DNA of 64,000 nt from Datnioides undecimradiatus. Taxonomy: Eukaryota; Chordata; Actinopteri; Lobotiformes; Datnioididae. Shown here piece after piece: positions 23,901 through 54,800 of this stretch; the first letter of the stretch is position 1; each line of letters starts with the position of its first letter. Location of the stretch: NCBI GenBank assembly GCA_008933995.1, contig WARS01000030.1:3611804-3675803 (forward strand). Reading direction: 5' to 3'. The notes under the pieces are model-generated. The model worked only from the letters and a program-made list of their open reading frames with translations, made no database searches and was not told where the DNA came from. The translations under genes were made by a program, and so were the position numbers.

Positions 23901-26315
23901 ACTGAAATCTAAAACTAGCATTTTAAACATGAGTTTTCTACCAGGTTTCCTGCCCCACATGCAGAATATCTGAAAAAACTGAGATCCCTGTTAAAATACC
24001 CCACTCACCTCTCCATTTTCTCTGTGATCTCTAAAACAGAAAGCAACTCATCATTTCTTTCACTGCAACTCTTTTATTTATTTTAACTTAAAATTTTTAA
24101 GTTATGTTTATTTTAGGATAACAGTATTGCTTGCCTGTGGGCCTAAGTATGGGGTCAGGGTCATTTATGGTTTAATTGATTATGATGATTGATGTAAATA
24201 AGACAAAAACAACAGTAAAAGTACTGTTAAGTTATGCTCAGATATTCCATAAATTCAATCACCTCTTGGTGATTAGCCTCTGTTTAAAGGTTTTTCAACC
24301 TTTTATGTTCGAGACTCATCTCTATTTTTAATTTTGTCATATGTTATTTGTTTATGTCATTGGTTTTCATTAATTAATTTAGGGAGAGAGGGTTTTTTCT
24401 CTTTTTTTTAGTTTGTTATTGATTCATTATTCATCATTTTAGCTGTCTCTTTTGTTAATATATTCACGACCAGTCTAGTTTTGTGTAGTCAACCAGCTTT
24501 CCAGATTTTATGAATTTGATATTGAGTATATGGTATATGGATGGGTGTATGCCTGCGTGTTGTGGACCCATTTTTCAGCGTAACAATTAATTATGTTTCT
24601 GCCACAGATTGCACCAAAAGACACTGTGAAAAAAGGAGGCATTCAGATTATTTTCAGATCCCCTGCACTGACCAGATATTTCTTCATTGTATTACTGGCA
24701 TGGTAAGTTGAAAAGTCAACTTAAGTTATTAAAAGAATAAGCTAAACCTTGAAAAATTTTTAGCTCTGTGTTAATTCTGAACATTACTATTATACCCTGT
24801 GATTTATGGTTATTGTGCAGCATTTATGGCACTTGAGCAAAGGCAGAACTTCATTACCTTGTATTGCTAATGATCAATAGGTAAGCTGGTTAGTTTGGTG
24901 GTAATGTGATGCTGCACATTTCTGTCCTTCCCTCCACATTCCCTCATTTGTAGATGTGGTTATAATTATTATCTACTTGTCCACCAGCTGTCCTCCAATC
25001 ACCTCATTCACCTCACCTGGGCTTCATGTCCATTTCCCCACCTCTAAGTAATTTCCTCGTCAGCCCTGCAGCACATAAACAAACCTCCTCTCCTCTGTCA
25101 GGTGTTAGATTGTTGTTGTTCCTTTGTATAGTTACTTTCAAAACCTGACTGTAGGGCTGTCATTTTACTTCTGTCTGCATGCCTGTAAGGTTATATGCAT
25201 ACTCAGCACTATCATAAAGTTAGCCTCATTAACCTCTTCTTGCTGCAACACACTCACCTGTCTGACATCAATCACAAGTCTTTAAGCAAATGTTCATAAA
25301 TGTATGTGCATGTCTTCTGGATGTAATATGTTTTCTTCTTGTTTTGCAGGTTTTCAATAAATCTGTCCTACTACTGCCTGTACTTGAATATGGGAAACCT
25401 TTACTTTAACATCTTTGTGATACAGTTCTTGTTTGGTGCTATTGAAATACCAGCAATTTTACTCTCCATGTGGCTGTTGGAGGTCTTTGGAAGGAGAAAA
25501 TTATTCATATCAACCCTTCTCACTGGCGGACTTGTTTGCATACTCACTCTAGCTGTTTCCCAAGGTAAACCATTTGGTTTGGTCAGCAAAATGGTGATTC
25601 CTTGTTTTTGTTCTGGTTATCAAGTCTAATTGTAGTATTTTGCTTTCAGGATATACCATTGCGCTTTTATGTTTAGTTGTCACAGCACGTTTTTTCCTGA
25701 TCTGGGCTGCTTCCATATGTAGTGTATTTGTGCAGGAGTTGTTTCCAACATCTGTAAGGTAGGTGATGTGATATGAGATTTCTTTATTATTAATCTAGAT
25801 ACACTAAACAGCAAGCACAGAGAGGTTACGAAAACTGCTTTTACTTACTTTCAAAGTCTATTTAGTGTATTTTTTACCAAGTTTAAATCAACTCAAAGTT
25901 AGGTCATGTGATATTTTTGACTTATATGTTATAACCCATGACTGTCAGACAAACAGCCACAGCTTTAGGAGCTATGTCAGGAAGAGCAGGTGGATTGGTA
26001 GCTCCCCTGCTCAACGTCTTGGCCACCTACCACTGGGTGATCCCCACTGTAGTCTTCAGTAGCTTTACACTGGCCAGTGCAGCTCTCAGCTTCCTGCTCC
26101 CCGAGACCAGAAGAAAAGACCTTCCTGACTCATACGAAGAGAACAAAACCACCAGGTGACTATGGCAAATATGTTTTATCATTATATGCAATTTGACAAA
26201 TGTTATCTTTTACATTTCACCATTTGCTCCGTGATATCTCAAATGTCCCTTGTCTTTCAGAAAAACCTCAACAGAAAGAAAAAGTGTTCCATATCTAGAA
26301 GCAACCAAATTGTAG
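20908..26315 (+). CDS. slc22a13: slc22a13-like organic ion transporter, copy C (intact)
   Basis: Second intact 12-TM SLC22 carrier of the cluster. Ten exons: 20908-21282, 21367-21470, 21814-21968, 23522-23690, 23778-23898, 24608-24702, 25350-25564, 25650-25758, 25949-26155, 26261-26315. They sum to 1605 nt (534 aa plus stop). Every exon except the last has the same length as in copy A. Motifs: start [19 protein letters not shown], loop glycosylation sites PNLT, LNLT and [80 protein letters not shown], and [14 protein letters not shown]. The exon 5 donor (AAT|GTACTG) is weak, and read-through there meets a stop at 23971. The C-terminal tail differs from that of copy A. Transport role is known for the family; substrate, tissue and direction are not visible here. 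Confidence 0.87.
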
Positions 26316-26559
26316 ACTTGTGTCTGATTGGTGTTGGGATTCCCATTGTGTCCTTAGAAAAGTGTGAAGAGAGAAATCAAACCTATTTGTCTCACTAAAT
26401 TCGTTGTTTTTGCTCATATTTTCTGAAATACAAGATATTTGCTGACAGTTCAAAAACGTGAGATAATAAATGTCGTCACTGTCAATGGTTAAACAGCCCC
26501 TGGCATGCTGCTTCTAAAAGTGCCCTTGCAAAGAGTGTTTGAATGGGATTATAGTTATA

Positions 26560-27773
26560 CACTACTCACAATAAGTTAGGGATATTGTGAGAGACTCAGT
26601 GGATGTCATACATACGGTGTTTGTTTCACTTCAGAGATTTTTGGGATAGGGAGGCAATTGTATTGGGGTGATAGACACAGAACTACTGGCAGAGTTCGTG
26701 ACAGACCCAGGAGTGGAGCCCCACGAGTGACAGACCGCAACGATGACCAGTACCTAAGGACCTATGCACTCAGACATCATTATGCAACTGCCACACAGCT
26801 GCAGGCCCGTTTACGAGATGTGGGGGGTACTAGGGTTTCCAGACAAACCATTCGCAACCGACTCCAGCGCTTTGGCTTGAATGCCAGACGACCGTTGCAG
26901 GTGACTCCACTGACACCAAGACACCGCCGTGAACGTTTGCAGTGGGCACAAGACCATGTGACCTGGACAATGCAGCAGTGGTCTACCGTCCTGTTCACTG
27001 ATGAATGTCAGGTCACCTTGCACAGAAATGATGGTCGTCAGCGTTGCTGGAGAAGGCGAGGTGAGCGATACGCCGAGGTCAACATGGTCCCCAGGGTTCG
27101 CTTTGGTGGAGGAGGTGCAACAGTCTGGGCAGGCATCACCAGTCAGCGCAAAACAGATTTGGTTATTGTAGATGGCTCAGTCACTGCACGTTCTTACCTC
27201 AGGAACATCATAGAACCCATCATCATCCCCCAATTCCGCCAGCACACCCCCAACTTTCTGTTCATGGATGATAATGCTCCACCACATCGTGCCAGAATTG
27301 TCACAGCTCGACTTCAGGAAGTCGGAGTGCCTTATATGGTATGGCCAGCAATGTCCCCTGACCTGAACCCCATAGAGCACATCTGGGACCAGCTGAAGCA
27401 GAGACTGGATGATCGTACCCCACCCCCACGTGACCTGGCAGAACTGCGTGTAGCACTTGTGGAAGAGTGGAACGCATTGCCTCAGAACAACATCATGAGG
27501 CTAGTGAGGAGCATGAGACGTCGCTGTCAAGCTGTCATTGCGGCAAATGGTGGAAACACCCGCTACTGACATTGTCAATTTTTGTTATTTGGGGCTATCC
27601 TTGTTATTGTCTAAATTTTTGGGGTAAAAAATATTAAACTAATGAAAATGGTGTTTCTTCTCATTCATTATTAGTAATATCAAAGGGAACTTTTACTTAT
27701 TTCATTAAAATTCAGACCAAATAGGAAAAGCACTCATGTAAATAACAATATCCCTAACTTATTGTGAGTAGTG
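26560..27773 (+). mobile_element. Tc1-like DNA transposon with perfect terminal inverted repeats
   Basis: A 1214-bp element bounded by exact 29-bp inverted repeats (26560-26588 and 27745-27773, outer bases CACTACTCACAATAAGTTAG) and flanked on both sides by TA, the target duplicated by this superfamily. One long transposase frame lies inside. The perfect repeats and open frame point to recent insertion between slc22a13 copy C and xirp1. Confidence 0.93.
26658..27569 (+). pseudogene. Tc1-like transposase, N-terminally truncated
   Basis: Open frame of about 303 codons in the Tc1-like element. It shows the second helix-turn-helix ([15 protein letters not shown]), the [14 protein letters not shown] linker, and the DD34E catalytic core: Asp in VLFTDECQ, Asp in FMDDNAPPH, then exactly 34 residues to Glu in [12 protein letters not shown]. 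It ends GGNTRY, as family members do. The frame starts at a TTG, not an ATG; the first in-frame Met is after the DNA-binding region. About 45 residues, including the first helix-turn-helix found in full-length (about 340-aa) relatives, are missing. The protein is therefore probably not functional, although the catalytic part shows no stop or frameshift. Confidence 0.85.
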
Positions 27774-27775
27774 TA

Positions 27776-28937
27776 ATTGGTAGCTCAAGGTAAAGGGTAG
27801 TCTCCATCTTCCAAGAGAAAAAAAACAGGCTGAATCCATGAGACAGATGCGATACAGATCCTGAGAGATGAAACCATGCCTTACCCTGTTTTAGGGGCAG
27901 AGATGTCTGAGTTGTTATAAATATGACTTCAATATGTTTTTTTGTTTAGATATTTTGTTTATTCTGAGTAGGGCAAACTTTGCATAAGAACGTGATTAAA
28001 TATAATGTCAACAATGAAATCATGAATGAAAATATTTAAAATCACTTAAAAAGTTCTGACATTTCTGAAAAAAAGTCTGAACATTTCTTTTAAAAGTTGC
28101 TTATAATACCAAATAATTTCAAAGTAACACAAAAAGCCAGCCTATCATAAGACCTCACACCTACATTAAACTTGAGTGTTCCTTAAAATTACATATGTAT
28201 TAGTTTACTACAATATTTCATAGCCCAAAAGGAAATAAACTATTATAACTATAACAAAATGATGTGTTCATTGGTCCAAGGAAACAGTCTTGCCTGTTTG
28301 TTAACAGTAACTGGAGATCAGTATGAACTGTTTAAGATACTGTGTGGCATTAAAATTTAAACCTTATAGGGTTCTTAAAACAAAACATTCATTGCACAAA
28401 GTTTTAATTTTATTATACCTTAATTATTAATCAGAACATTTGGAAAGACTGCAAACATTTAATATCAGAATTTTTCATTTTAATATCTAAACTATACATA
28501 GACATTTCACAGTTAAATGATCTACTAATTATTACTCTTGACTCTTAACTATTTATTCATGCAAATTACTTAAAATATACAGTTATTCAGCAATTCAGCA
28601 TCTTTTTCTCCATATTTCAACTTTGAAACAAATTTGTGTATAGCGTGTGTAAATACATTCCTTTGTTGCTATATTGTGATTTACATACTGTATTTATCAC
28701 ACACACATTTTAAACGGAATTTGAAATTACATTAATTTTACAGATTGTGTTTGATACAAATTTCTAAATAAATTCCAATTGTAAAAGAAAATCATATTGT
28801 GTTTTTGTTAGGTAATTAAATGTTAAGTGTCACAGCATGTCAATTTAAATGCTTTTCAAAGACATCTTTTTATGGCATCTTTATTCATTGTACGTTCCAG
28901 CTTTGTGTATTAATATGGTGCAATCACAGTCTTGCTG
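27776..28937. other. Intergenic DNA and 3' UTR end of xirp1 (minus strand)
   Basis: AT-rich, without exons. A minus-strand AATAAA at 28880-28885 lies about 55 bases past the LIM-isoform stop codon and is the likely poly(A) signal of xirp1. Nothing else is recognisable from 27776 to 28870. Confidence 0.6.
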
Positions 28938-46434
<17,497 letters not shown>

Positions 46435-46454
46435 TGTTGTCCCTCAAACGGCAG

Positions 46455-48351
46455 CTAAAATAACACATTACATAGAGGATATATTGAAGAAATAATATGT
46501 CAGTAACTTCAAATGGCATAATATGAGTTAATGCTTACAAAGAATTTGTTAAAAAAAAAAAAGAAAAAAAGATTGTAAATGTTGAATGAATTGAATTAAC
46601 TGGTTACAGATCATAGGGATAAGTGCCATATTTATCACAGAAAAGAAGAAATCCATACATCATCATTCAACGTTGTTACAACAAATCAAAGCATACGGCT
46701 CAGCTTTAACTTCTGCTGAGTTATTATATAACAAATTGTCACACTGACAGTCATATGACTCTGTTAATGTTCATGAACTCTGAAAGTGAACCCAATTTAC
46801 GCCTGAGAGTGTCACTACACGCTGCTGAACAGTCAATATATTAGTATATTGTGGCTGAAACACGTTCTTGAGCATTAAAAAAAGAGAAATGTTTCAAGGA
46901 GCTAAAGTTTGAGCAGAAAACGGTATGTAAAGTTATCTTGTCTGTAAACTAATGCAGGTAAAGACTTCCATACACAGCAATACATAATGCAGTTACAATA
47001 TTGTCATTGCACATAAGATTATGCTGCTCTGTGTGCAAAATCAGAAACATATTTAACCCCGTACCTGAAGAGAAGAGGCAGAAGTCACCTATGCATCTCT
47101 GTCTTTGTGGCTGACTTGTGGTTTGGGAGTATCTCTCACAAGACACAGCAATTTCCAGTGGCCAAAGTCCTTTAACACCTTGTGATTCGTGTCTTCCGGG
47201 AGTGAGATTTGTGATCATAACATCACCTGAAAAATTTCTTTGATAGATCATTAGATCTGCAAAGGACTCAATAAATGTCTGATTTATCTTATAATCAGTT
47301 TGGTATTTTAATACTAATGACAGTGATGACAGTGCTATGCATTAAAAAACACAGTGAAACCGGAGAGCAGACCTGTGTGCACTATGACAGCTGCTCCAGT
47401 CTGATGTCAGTGTTGTAATGCCTGGCACAGCCTCTCTGTTACTGTATCTCATGCCAAAACTCAGAGCAGCAGCATTTTATCTCCACGCCACATGCTTATC
47501 ATAGTCACTTTATTGCTGCAGCAGGAGTGACATTCATTCACCTCACACACACCGTTATTCCTCAATGTGCTTAAATAGACATTAATGTGTTAAGTGGCCA
47601 CTGCTGTTGTGCCAGTGCGGGACTTTTCCGGAGAACAGAAAAAGCTGACACTGCATGTAAATCTATGTAGTGCTCATTCCTCTTGATGATCACATCCGCG
47701 GTCTGCTGGCGCTCAGCGGGTGGAGTCCTAACAAAATGTTGGCACGTGAATTTTATACACAAATAAACCAGGGAGAACTTAATGGATTACTTTTCTGAAG
47801 TGATCATGAACTACCATTAACATTCACTTGTGAGCATTTCATGATGCATTCACTCCACCTTGATCTGTGAGAATCTGACAAACCTCCAACTATAATCAGG
47901 AAAGTTAAAGAATGGTTTGAGACCTGATGATTATTTTTTATGTGTTGTCCTAAAATGCACATACACCCTGCCCCCACTGTCATGCCAGACTTAAGTTAGC
48001 TTAACTTGGACTTCACACATGGATGATTGAAAATGTTATGTGACACCTCTAAGACGATGAAAAACTGGTCTCACCGGAAGCAGCTGCTATGTAAATGAGC
48101 TGAGTGCTTTTTATGTTTATCTTTATTGCAGAAGTATTGCAAAAAATGTGTTAGCTAAACAAAGACTCCCCCCCGATAGCTTTGTTGCGTGTTATGCGCG
48201 TTTGATTTTTATTTATGTGATCCACATTTACATTAGCGTGCGGCTTCTTGCTGGCTAAAAGAATCTCTGTGCTGAGAAGCTGAAGGTTGATTGATGGGTG
48301 GGTGTAATGACAGCATTGCTGAATGCAAGTTTTCACAACTCTACAGCATCT
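46455..48351. other. Upstream region of xirp1
   Basis: No coding exons. A possible minus-strand non-coding exon ends at 47065 (CTTCAG|GTACGG); its start is not defined. The rest is plain AT-rich sequence. Confidence 0.4.
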
Positions 48352-48355
48352 TTAA

Positions 48356-48862
48356 CCCTTTAACTGCCTGCTCGACTGCATGGTAGAGCACATTTTGAGT
48401 CTGTATCATACAACAAGAAGAAAAAAACCAAGGAAAAAGTTTGTTTGCTTTTCTTATTCTCTTAGCTCACTAATAAAGATAATCTTTTTTTTTTTAACAG
48501 ACCCCAGGGTTTTTAAAATATAAGCCTTTACCAAACGGTCAAGATTGTGCCGAAATTCATACAAACACCAGAAATGGCAGAAAAAAAATCAAATATAATC
48601 TAATTTATGAAGAAATAAACAAAAACAATGTATTTTGGGGGTAATGGAGCCACTTTATTTCTGGCAATATGCTACAAAACGTTGCTAGTTTTCATTACAG
48701 CAAGAGAAAATACTGCAAAAAAATGAAAGATTGCATTTCTAACTTTTTCATCTTCACCTCATCTGTGTTGAGGTTTAAAAGAATTAAATTAGATCAATTT
48801 CTTATTGTATGGTACAGACTCAAAATGTGCTCTACCATATGGTTGAGCAGGCAGTTAAAGGG
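48356..48862. mobile_element. piggyBac-like MITE with long inverted repeats and TTAA target sites
   Basis: A 507-bp element flanked by TTAA on both sides (48352-48355 and 48863-48866). Its ends, beginning CCCTTTAACTGCCTGCTC, form inverted repeats of about 58 bp that differ at only a few positions (CGACTGC against CAACCAT, GTATC against GTACC). The interior is AT-rich, with no transposase frame. The TTAA target and CCCTTT start fit the piggyBac superfamily; the element is non-autonomous. Confidence 0.85.
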
Positions 48863-48866
48863 TTAA

Positions 48867-51800
48867 GCTCATCACTGTTGCATTCCAGCCCAAAAAGGCA
48901 CTGTCATGGTTCAGTGTTCAGTTTTAAATGGAAAAAAAACTCCATAAACCAACTTTACCCGACCTGGCGAGTACCAAACAGCAGGCAGACAAAGTTAGGA
49001 ACAAGCTAATGAACACTGAACAACATTCAGCAACTGCAATAACGGCTGTGGCTCAATAAGCAGAACAGGTTGTTCTATTGCATATTGTTCAATCTCCAGC
49101 TCCTCCTCTCCTCATGTCATTGTGTCCCGATTAACCCCCAGATTGCTCCCAATGGTCAGACTGATGCCTTGCACTGAAGCTTGGCTTGTATGTAAATGTG
49201 CGAACTGTAAATATAAATGAATCTATTAATAATTTTAATTTAATTTTATTAATAATTTTAATTAATTTACTTACTTACTTAAAATGTATATATAATTGTA
49301 TATATATTTAATATATTTACATTTTTTAGGTGGACAGAAACATGACTTTAAATGCTATGGAAGGTGTTCATTTGTTCGTGTTTGTCTGTCTAGTTAATGT
49401 TTTGCACACTATCATGCCTGTACTCAACTCAGAATGATCGTATTTCTTTCTTTGGAAGACTCAACTAGTCACGAGCATTTACCATGTTGACCTCCAGTGG
49501 AGAAAATGGTTCAAACACTCCTTCATGGAGAAAAACCACTGATGTTTCTTTGCCTTAATATTATTTAACAGCCAGAAGATGGCACCAGAGCAACACCCCT
49601 CCCCCACCACAGCAACCGTGGTTAAAGGGCAGCGCTGGCTTACTGGTGGAACATTTGTTGTTATATTTATTGGTTAGACAGGTGAGTGCACGTGTGCACT
49701 GTATGAGGCTTGTATATGCAAAACCAAAGGATCGTTGAACTGCCTTTGTTCACACACATCTAATGTACCTATAGAGTCACAGTTTACTTTAATGCTTTGT
49801 GCAAACACACAAATCTATGACAAGTAACAGTGGACTTGAGTGAGAGAAGAACTGTTGTGTTGTCAGCCTGTAATGCATGTGTTTTGCCAGCTGCAATGGA
49901 AGAAGAGAGAGGCAATCAGTGAGGGATTGAGCATGTAGGGGCGGGAGGGGGGAGTCAGACAGTCTCACCCACACAGCTCCACAGAACAGTCAGTACTGGC
50001 CTGAACAGCTGAGAACAGAGTGGGTCTCCTTCCTGCCGCCGCTGCTGCTGTGTGCTCCTGCAAAAGCCTCACATGGAGCCACATGTGACAGCCAACACCA
50101 ACAGCACAATACACTCTGCTGGAACTCGGAGAGCACGGGAGCCTCCACTGCAGGGCTGACAGCCAGACGCAATCAGTGGCGAGATGAGAACAGAAGCACA
50201 CACTTCTTCCACACAATTTTGGCGTTGTGCGCTGGTGAATGCACAGGGAATTAACTTAAAGAGAAATATGTCCTCACTGCATTCCTTCAAGGAAAACGCC
50301 TTTTGTGTTTACATTTCATCACACAGGCCAGTTTGTAAGTTTGTAAGAAAGGTCACCACAGCTCTCTAGCTCATGTTGACAAGAGGTTCATTGTTGAAGG
50401 GGGAATGTCAAACCCAATCACACAGCTGCTTGGCTGTTACGGCTTGCACTGCTCACATGCAGCGACAGATAAGATCACTTCTGGTGAAAATCGTAGTTGT
50501 GTAACCTACTTTGCTCCCTGGGCTGCAGCTTGACTTGCGCTACAATGCTCTCAAAGTGATCCTACATGAATGATTTGTAGGGATACAATGAGCAAACTTA
50601 ATAAAAGGACATATTTACTGTATGTTGTCTTAAAATATTACATTAGCATAGCAGCTTTGAACCTGATTGTGCTTAGCAAAGACAAGGCTGCTAAGTGAGG
50701 GCATTTGAATTATACATTGCAGTTCATCTCAGTCCATGCGTGCAGGATACCCTCCTTTAAAGCACAGATCTCTTAATATCAAATTTCCAGCCTATAGATT
50801 CAACAGAGAGCATTTGGGCACCAGGATGTTGCAGCCCAAGAGGCCATGCTACAGAGATACAATATCACCCCTGGACAGGCCTCAGGATTAGGCAGCAGTG
50901 CACTTGGCACAAGGCCAGGGCCTGCCATTAGGGTGTCACAGGAAGTTCTCTGGTATCACCACCTGAACTGATACCACTGCGCAGACAAAAGGATGGCAGT
51001 TGACACATCACTTAAGGTGTCACTGTTGTGAAATTTTACCCAGTGTCTTTATCTGATGGCATTTTCCGTGTGGAGAAAGTGAGATTGCTGTCTCTGAGAG
51101 AGAAGGTTCAGCACGCAGTTGAATTTAAAGGGGCTGAAAACTTGTTTTGTCAATCACCTTTCACTGTAGTTTTACTATAAGAAATGACTGACCATGTGTC
51201 CACCGACAGCAAAGTTAACTGAGATGAGCTGTCAGCACGAGGCAAGTGATGCTAGTGTTAGCAGCTAATGCTACTTCCAACTAGCCTTGTCTTATAAGGG
51301 TTACTGAAGCCAAATGCTAATATTTATGTGCCCATACTTTGTTATTAAAATACCAAATACAGAACTAAGGGCATTCCTGATAAAGTATTAGTAATAAATG
51401 GTGAAATAGGAAATAATTGTCTTATTTTAATCAAATTGATTAAATCCTAATCCCAGCTGAATCATATCAAAACGTCTTTGAATTAAAATGTCCCATCAAA
51501 ATTGTGTCTTTACTGTTGTTGTATTGGATCAGATACTGCGATCTAGATATTTATCAAATCGCCTGAATCAAACTGATCAAACCCTTCCAAAACGTTCTGA
51601 TGAAGCTTGTCATCTAAGGTTTTTTGTTTATTTGTTTGTTTGTTTTTCTGGGTGTAAGGGTACACAAAAGTCACGGTCAGGTGTGACTCCTGCATAGGAG
51701 GAAAAAAAAAACCCAAATGCAAATTGATATGATTCTTTTTATCTAGTTGATGTAGCGGAGTGTGTTAGTCTATTTAATGTGTTTCCACTGACATCCTGTA

Positions 51801-54800
51801 CAATTCACAGCTCTTTCTTCGCTGTTGTTTCACTCGTGCTTGCCGTGGTGTGACCTACTGCTGTGGCACAGAGGCACAGGGTTCTCACGACTCTGAAGAC
51901 TAACAACATGATTCCTGGCTTCCTTCATCTCCAAGGTAATGAACTCCCATGGTGATCATCACCTTGTGATGGTACTTTTGCATGGAAGCTCACCACTGTA
52001 CGAATGTCTGTGTGAATGAGTGAGTGCTGACGAGCAAGATGAGAGATCAGTTTGTTTGCACGTGTTTCTGAAAGCAAAAAAAAGTTTTTATTTTCATCCT
52101 TGTGAACTTTCATGTTCCATGCATCATTCTGCAAACTGCACAGGCCGTGACCCCATCAAAAAACTTTAACAAAAAAAATTTAACTTTGCTTGCTTCTCGT
52201 TTATTCATGAATTTAATTTATTTGCTTTATTTTATTTCTCTGTGTTGCAGAGAAATACCAAAGTTTTGAGGCCATGTTTTCAGGAACTTAAATGTTAAAT
52301 CTGTTAAATATCTGCATTTTAGCTTCTTTAAAAGTTGCTAACTGATGTCATTGACTGAGACATGCGCACCAAAGTCTTCCAAGCAAACCGAAGGTCAGAA
52401 TGAAAGGATCATGTAAAAAAGCCAAGAACACCACTGACGTACAAAATGATGTCAATAATGACTACGAAGAGGTTGGCATTGTTGATGATAATGATGGCGG
52501 TGAAGGCAATCATGATTCACTGTCTTTCCGTGCTCTAAAATAGAAATGGCTGGGTTATATTTGCCCTTGTGACCATGGTGATGACTGTCAAAATATGACA
52601 TCAGAGCCTATGTAAAAAGGAGCCAACTCATGTGTGCATGTGACATTTTAACAAGAGGCGCAGGAGCAAGAACTCAACACATGAGAGAGAGAGTGAGAGA
52701 GAATTGATCATGTTCATTTTTGCCTGTCTATTAATCTAAATCTGGTGTCCAGGAAGTATTCTTCAGAAAAACAAAACAATATCTGGGCAGCATGTGGCTC
52801 CGTTTGGCACCTTGCAGTATTGCCTGACTGGAAAGCATGTAGCATGTAGTCCAACACTACCTGATACTTCCTGTTATATCCAGGAAAACTGATAGTGATC
52901 TTTAAAAGGGTGGCAGATTCATGTGATAGTATCCACAGAAAGGAAGGAGGAACTGGGCCATAGTTTCACATGCCTGAAGCTTTGTCAAACTCCGTCAGTA
53001 TATCGCTGTATGTGGGCCATCGCTGGCACAGCTTGACTGAGGAAACAGGGCCACAAGAGCCAGTGGCAGCAACCTGAGAGGCTGCCAGAATGTAGGTTAA
53101 CTATAAGTTATGTAACATGGACTCTGGACTGAGAGCACAGTAATGGTTTACACTCACTGTTCTCTGTATGAGCAGATATGAGATGGGATCATCTGTCAAA
53201 CACAGAATATGAGTGGATGACAATGCTCAGGGAAGCAGCTCTGATATAATGACATAAATGAATGGAGTGTGATGCAATATGCTGCTTCTTTATTGTTATT
53301 CTCATTTATTTATTTACATGACATTTGAATAGAATTCAATCTGAATGAAATGCAAATAAACCAGGTTAGGAATCTGGGTCAGACAGAATTTGATGGTTGC
53401 ATGTGAATAAATCAAGTAAATTGTGACAGAATGGCCGTATATCTACTGCACATTCAGTGCTGTTCAAGTGAAATATTAATTTTCCTCCATGACTCATGAT
53501 TCCATCTCCGTTAGTGCTGCACCAGCCTGGTCTGAGAAAAATATAGATCCACCTCCTGACTAATTTAAGCATACAACAAAGTCACACTGTGTGTGGTAAC
53601 ATCCAGAAACGGGAACAGGAAACTCCAACTGAATTGCACAAATGTATTTTTGGTCAGGCAGTGTGATTGTACTATAAATAGCCATAGAGCCTCACGTAGC
53701 ACTTTGATCATGTGTTATTAGCAAGTCACACGCAAGATCTCAGAGAGGGTACACAGACCCTCAAGCAGCAAAGTCTGTCCTACATCAAATGTTTTAATGA
53801 GGATCATCACACTTATTTACAAAGGGTCTAATATTTTGGTTACTTATGTGTTTTTCAGTAAGATCAGTGATTCCCTGCGCTCCTGCTGCACTGTCTGCCT
53901 GGTGTTTACTCCCCACGCAGGTCAGTGGAATAGAAACACACACATGCACTGGAGTGATCCCAGCTAAAGTGGGTCACACTCTCATAACACACTTGAGTGC
54001 TGAGGTTGGGACGAGCAGGATCTCTTCTGGCCAGAATATTTGGACCAACAGGTATTTAGGTATTAGCACAGTTTTGTTTTTTTTTTTCTTCAAACTGAAG
54101 CGCTGATGTGTATCAACACGGGGTCAGAGCTCAAGAGTACTTTGGACTTGTCTGTCTTTCCGTTCATCTGTCTGTCCATCTGTTAAGCTGTCGCTCTGTT
54201 TGTCTGTGAGCTTCATTTTCCCCCCTCTCATCCTGCTCATCAGCACTCACTCATTCACACAGTCATTTGTTAAAACAAAACACTGAGTTAACAGTTTGGA
54301 GGAAGATATTTCCTGGAACATTACAGACAGAGGCTTTAAACCCAGATCCATAACCCTGCCCATCTGCAACTCCTCTCCACTCCGGGGAGTTTCCTGGAGT
54401 TCAGAAGTGCCTGACTTAAAACACCGGCAGTGCACTAGTGAGTCATGTAAGAGAAATGTAAGATGAATACCTGGCAGTGAGTGTCACCTTTACAAGAGGT
54501 TTGATTGCCGTTTATACAGACACAAAGGGCCGGTCTTATGTAAGCAACAGAAGGCCGTGAAGATTTCTCTCTTATAAGAAACTGAATACCTGACAGAGAA
54601 ATGAAACCACAACCGAATATTTACAGTAGTGATAGAATTGATGATATATGTGAGGCAGAAAATAAAATCCTGTCATTAATATTATTATTGTTATTTAAAT
54701 TACCTTTTTAAGATTTGAAAGAAGGGAACTTAAACAGCATGAGTTCACATAGATGGTTTTCAAAGTAAAATATTTTAATTATACAAATCCAGTGCCATGT

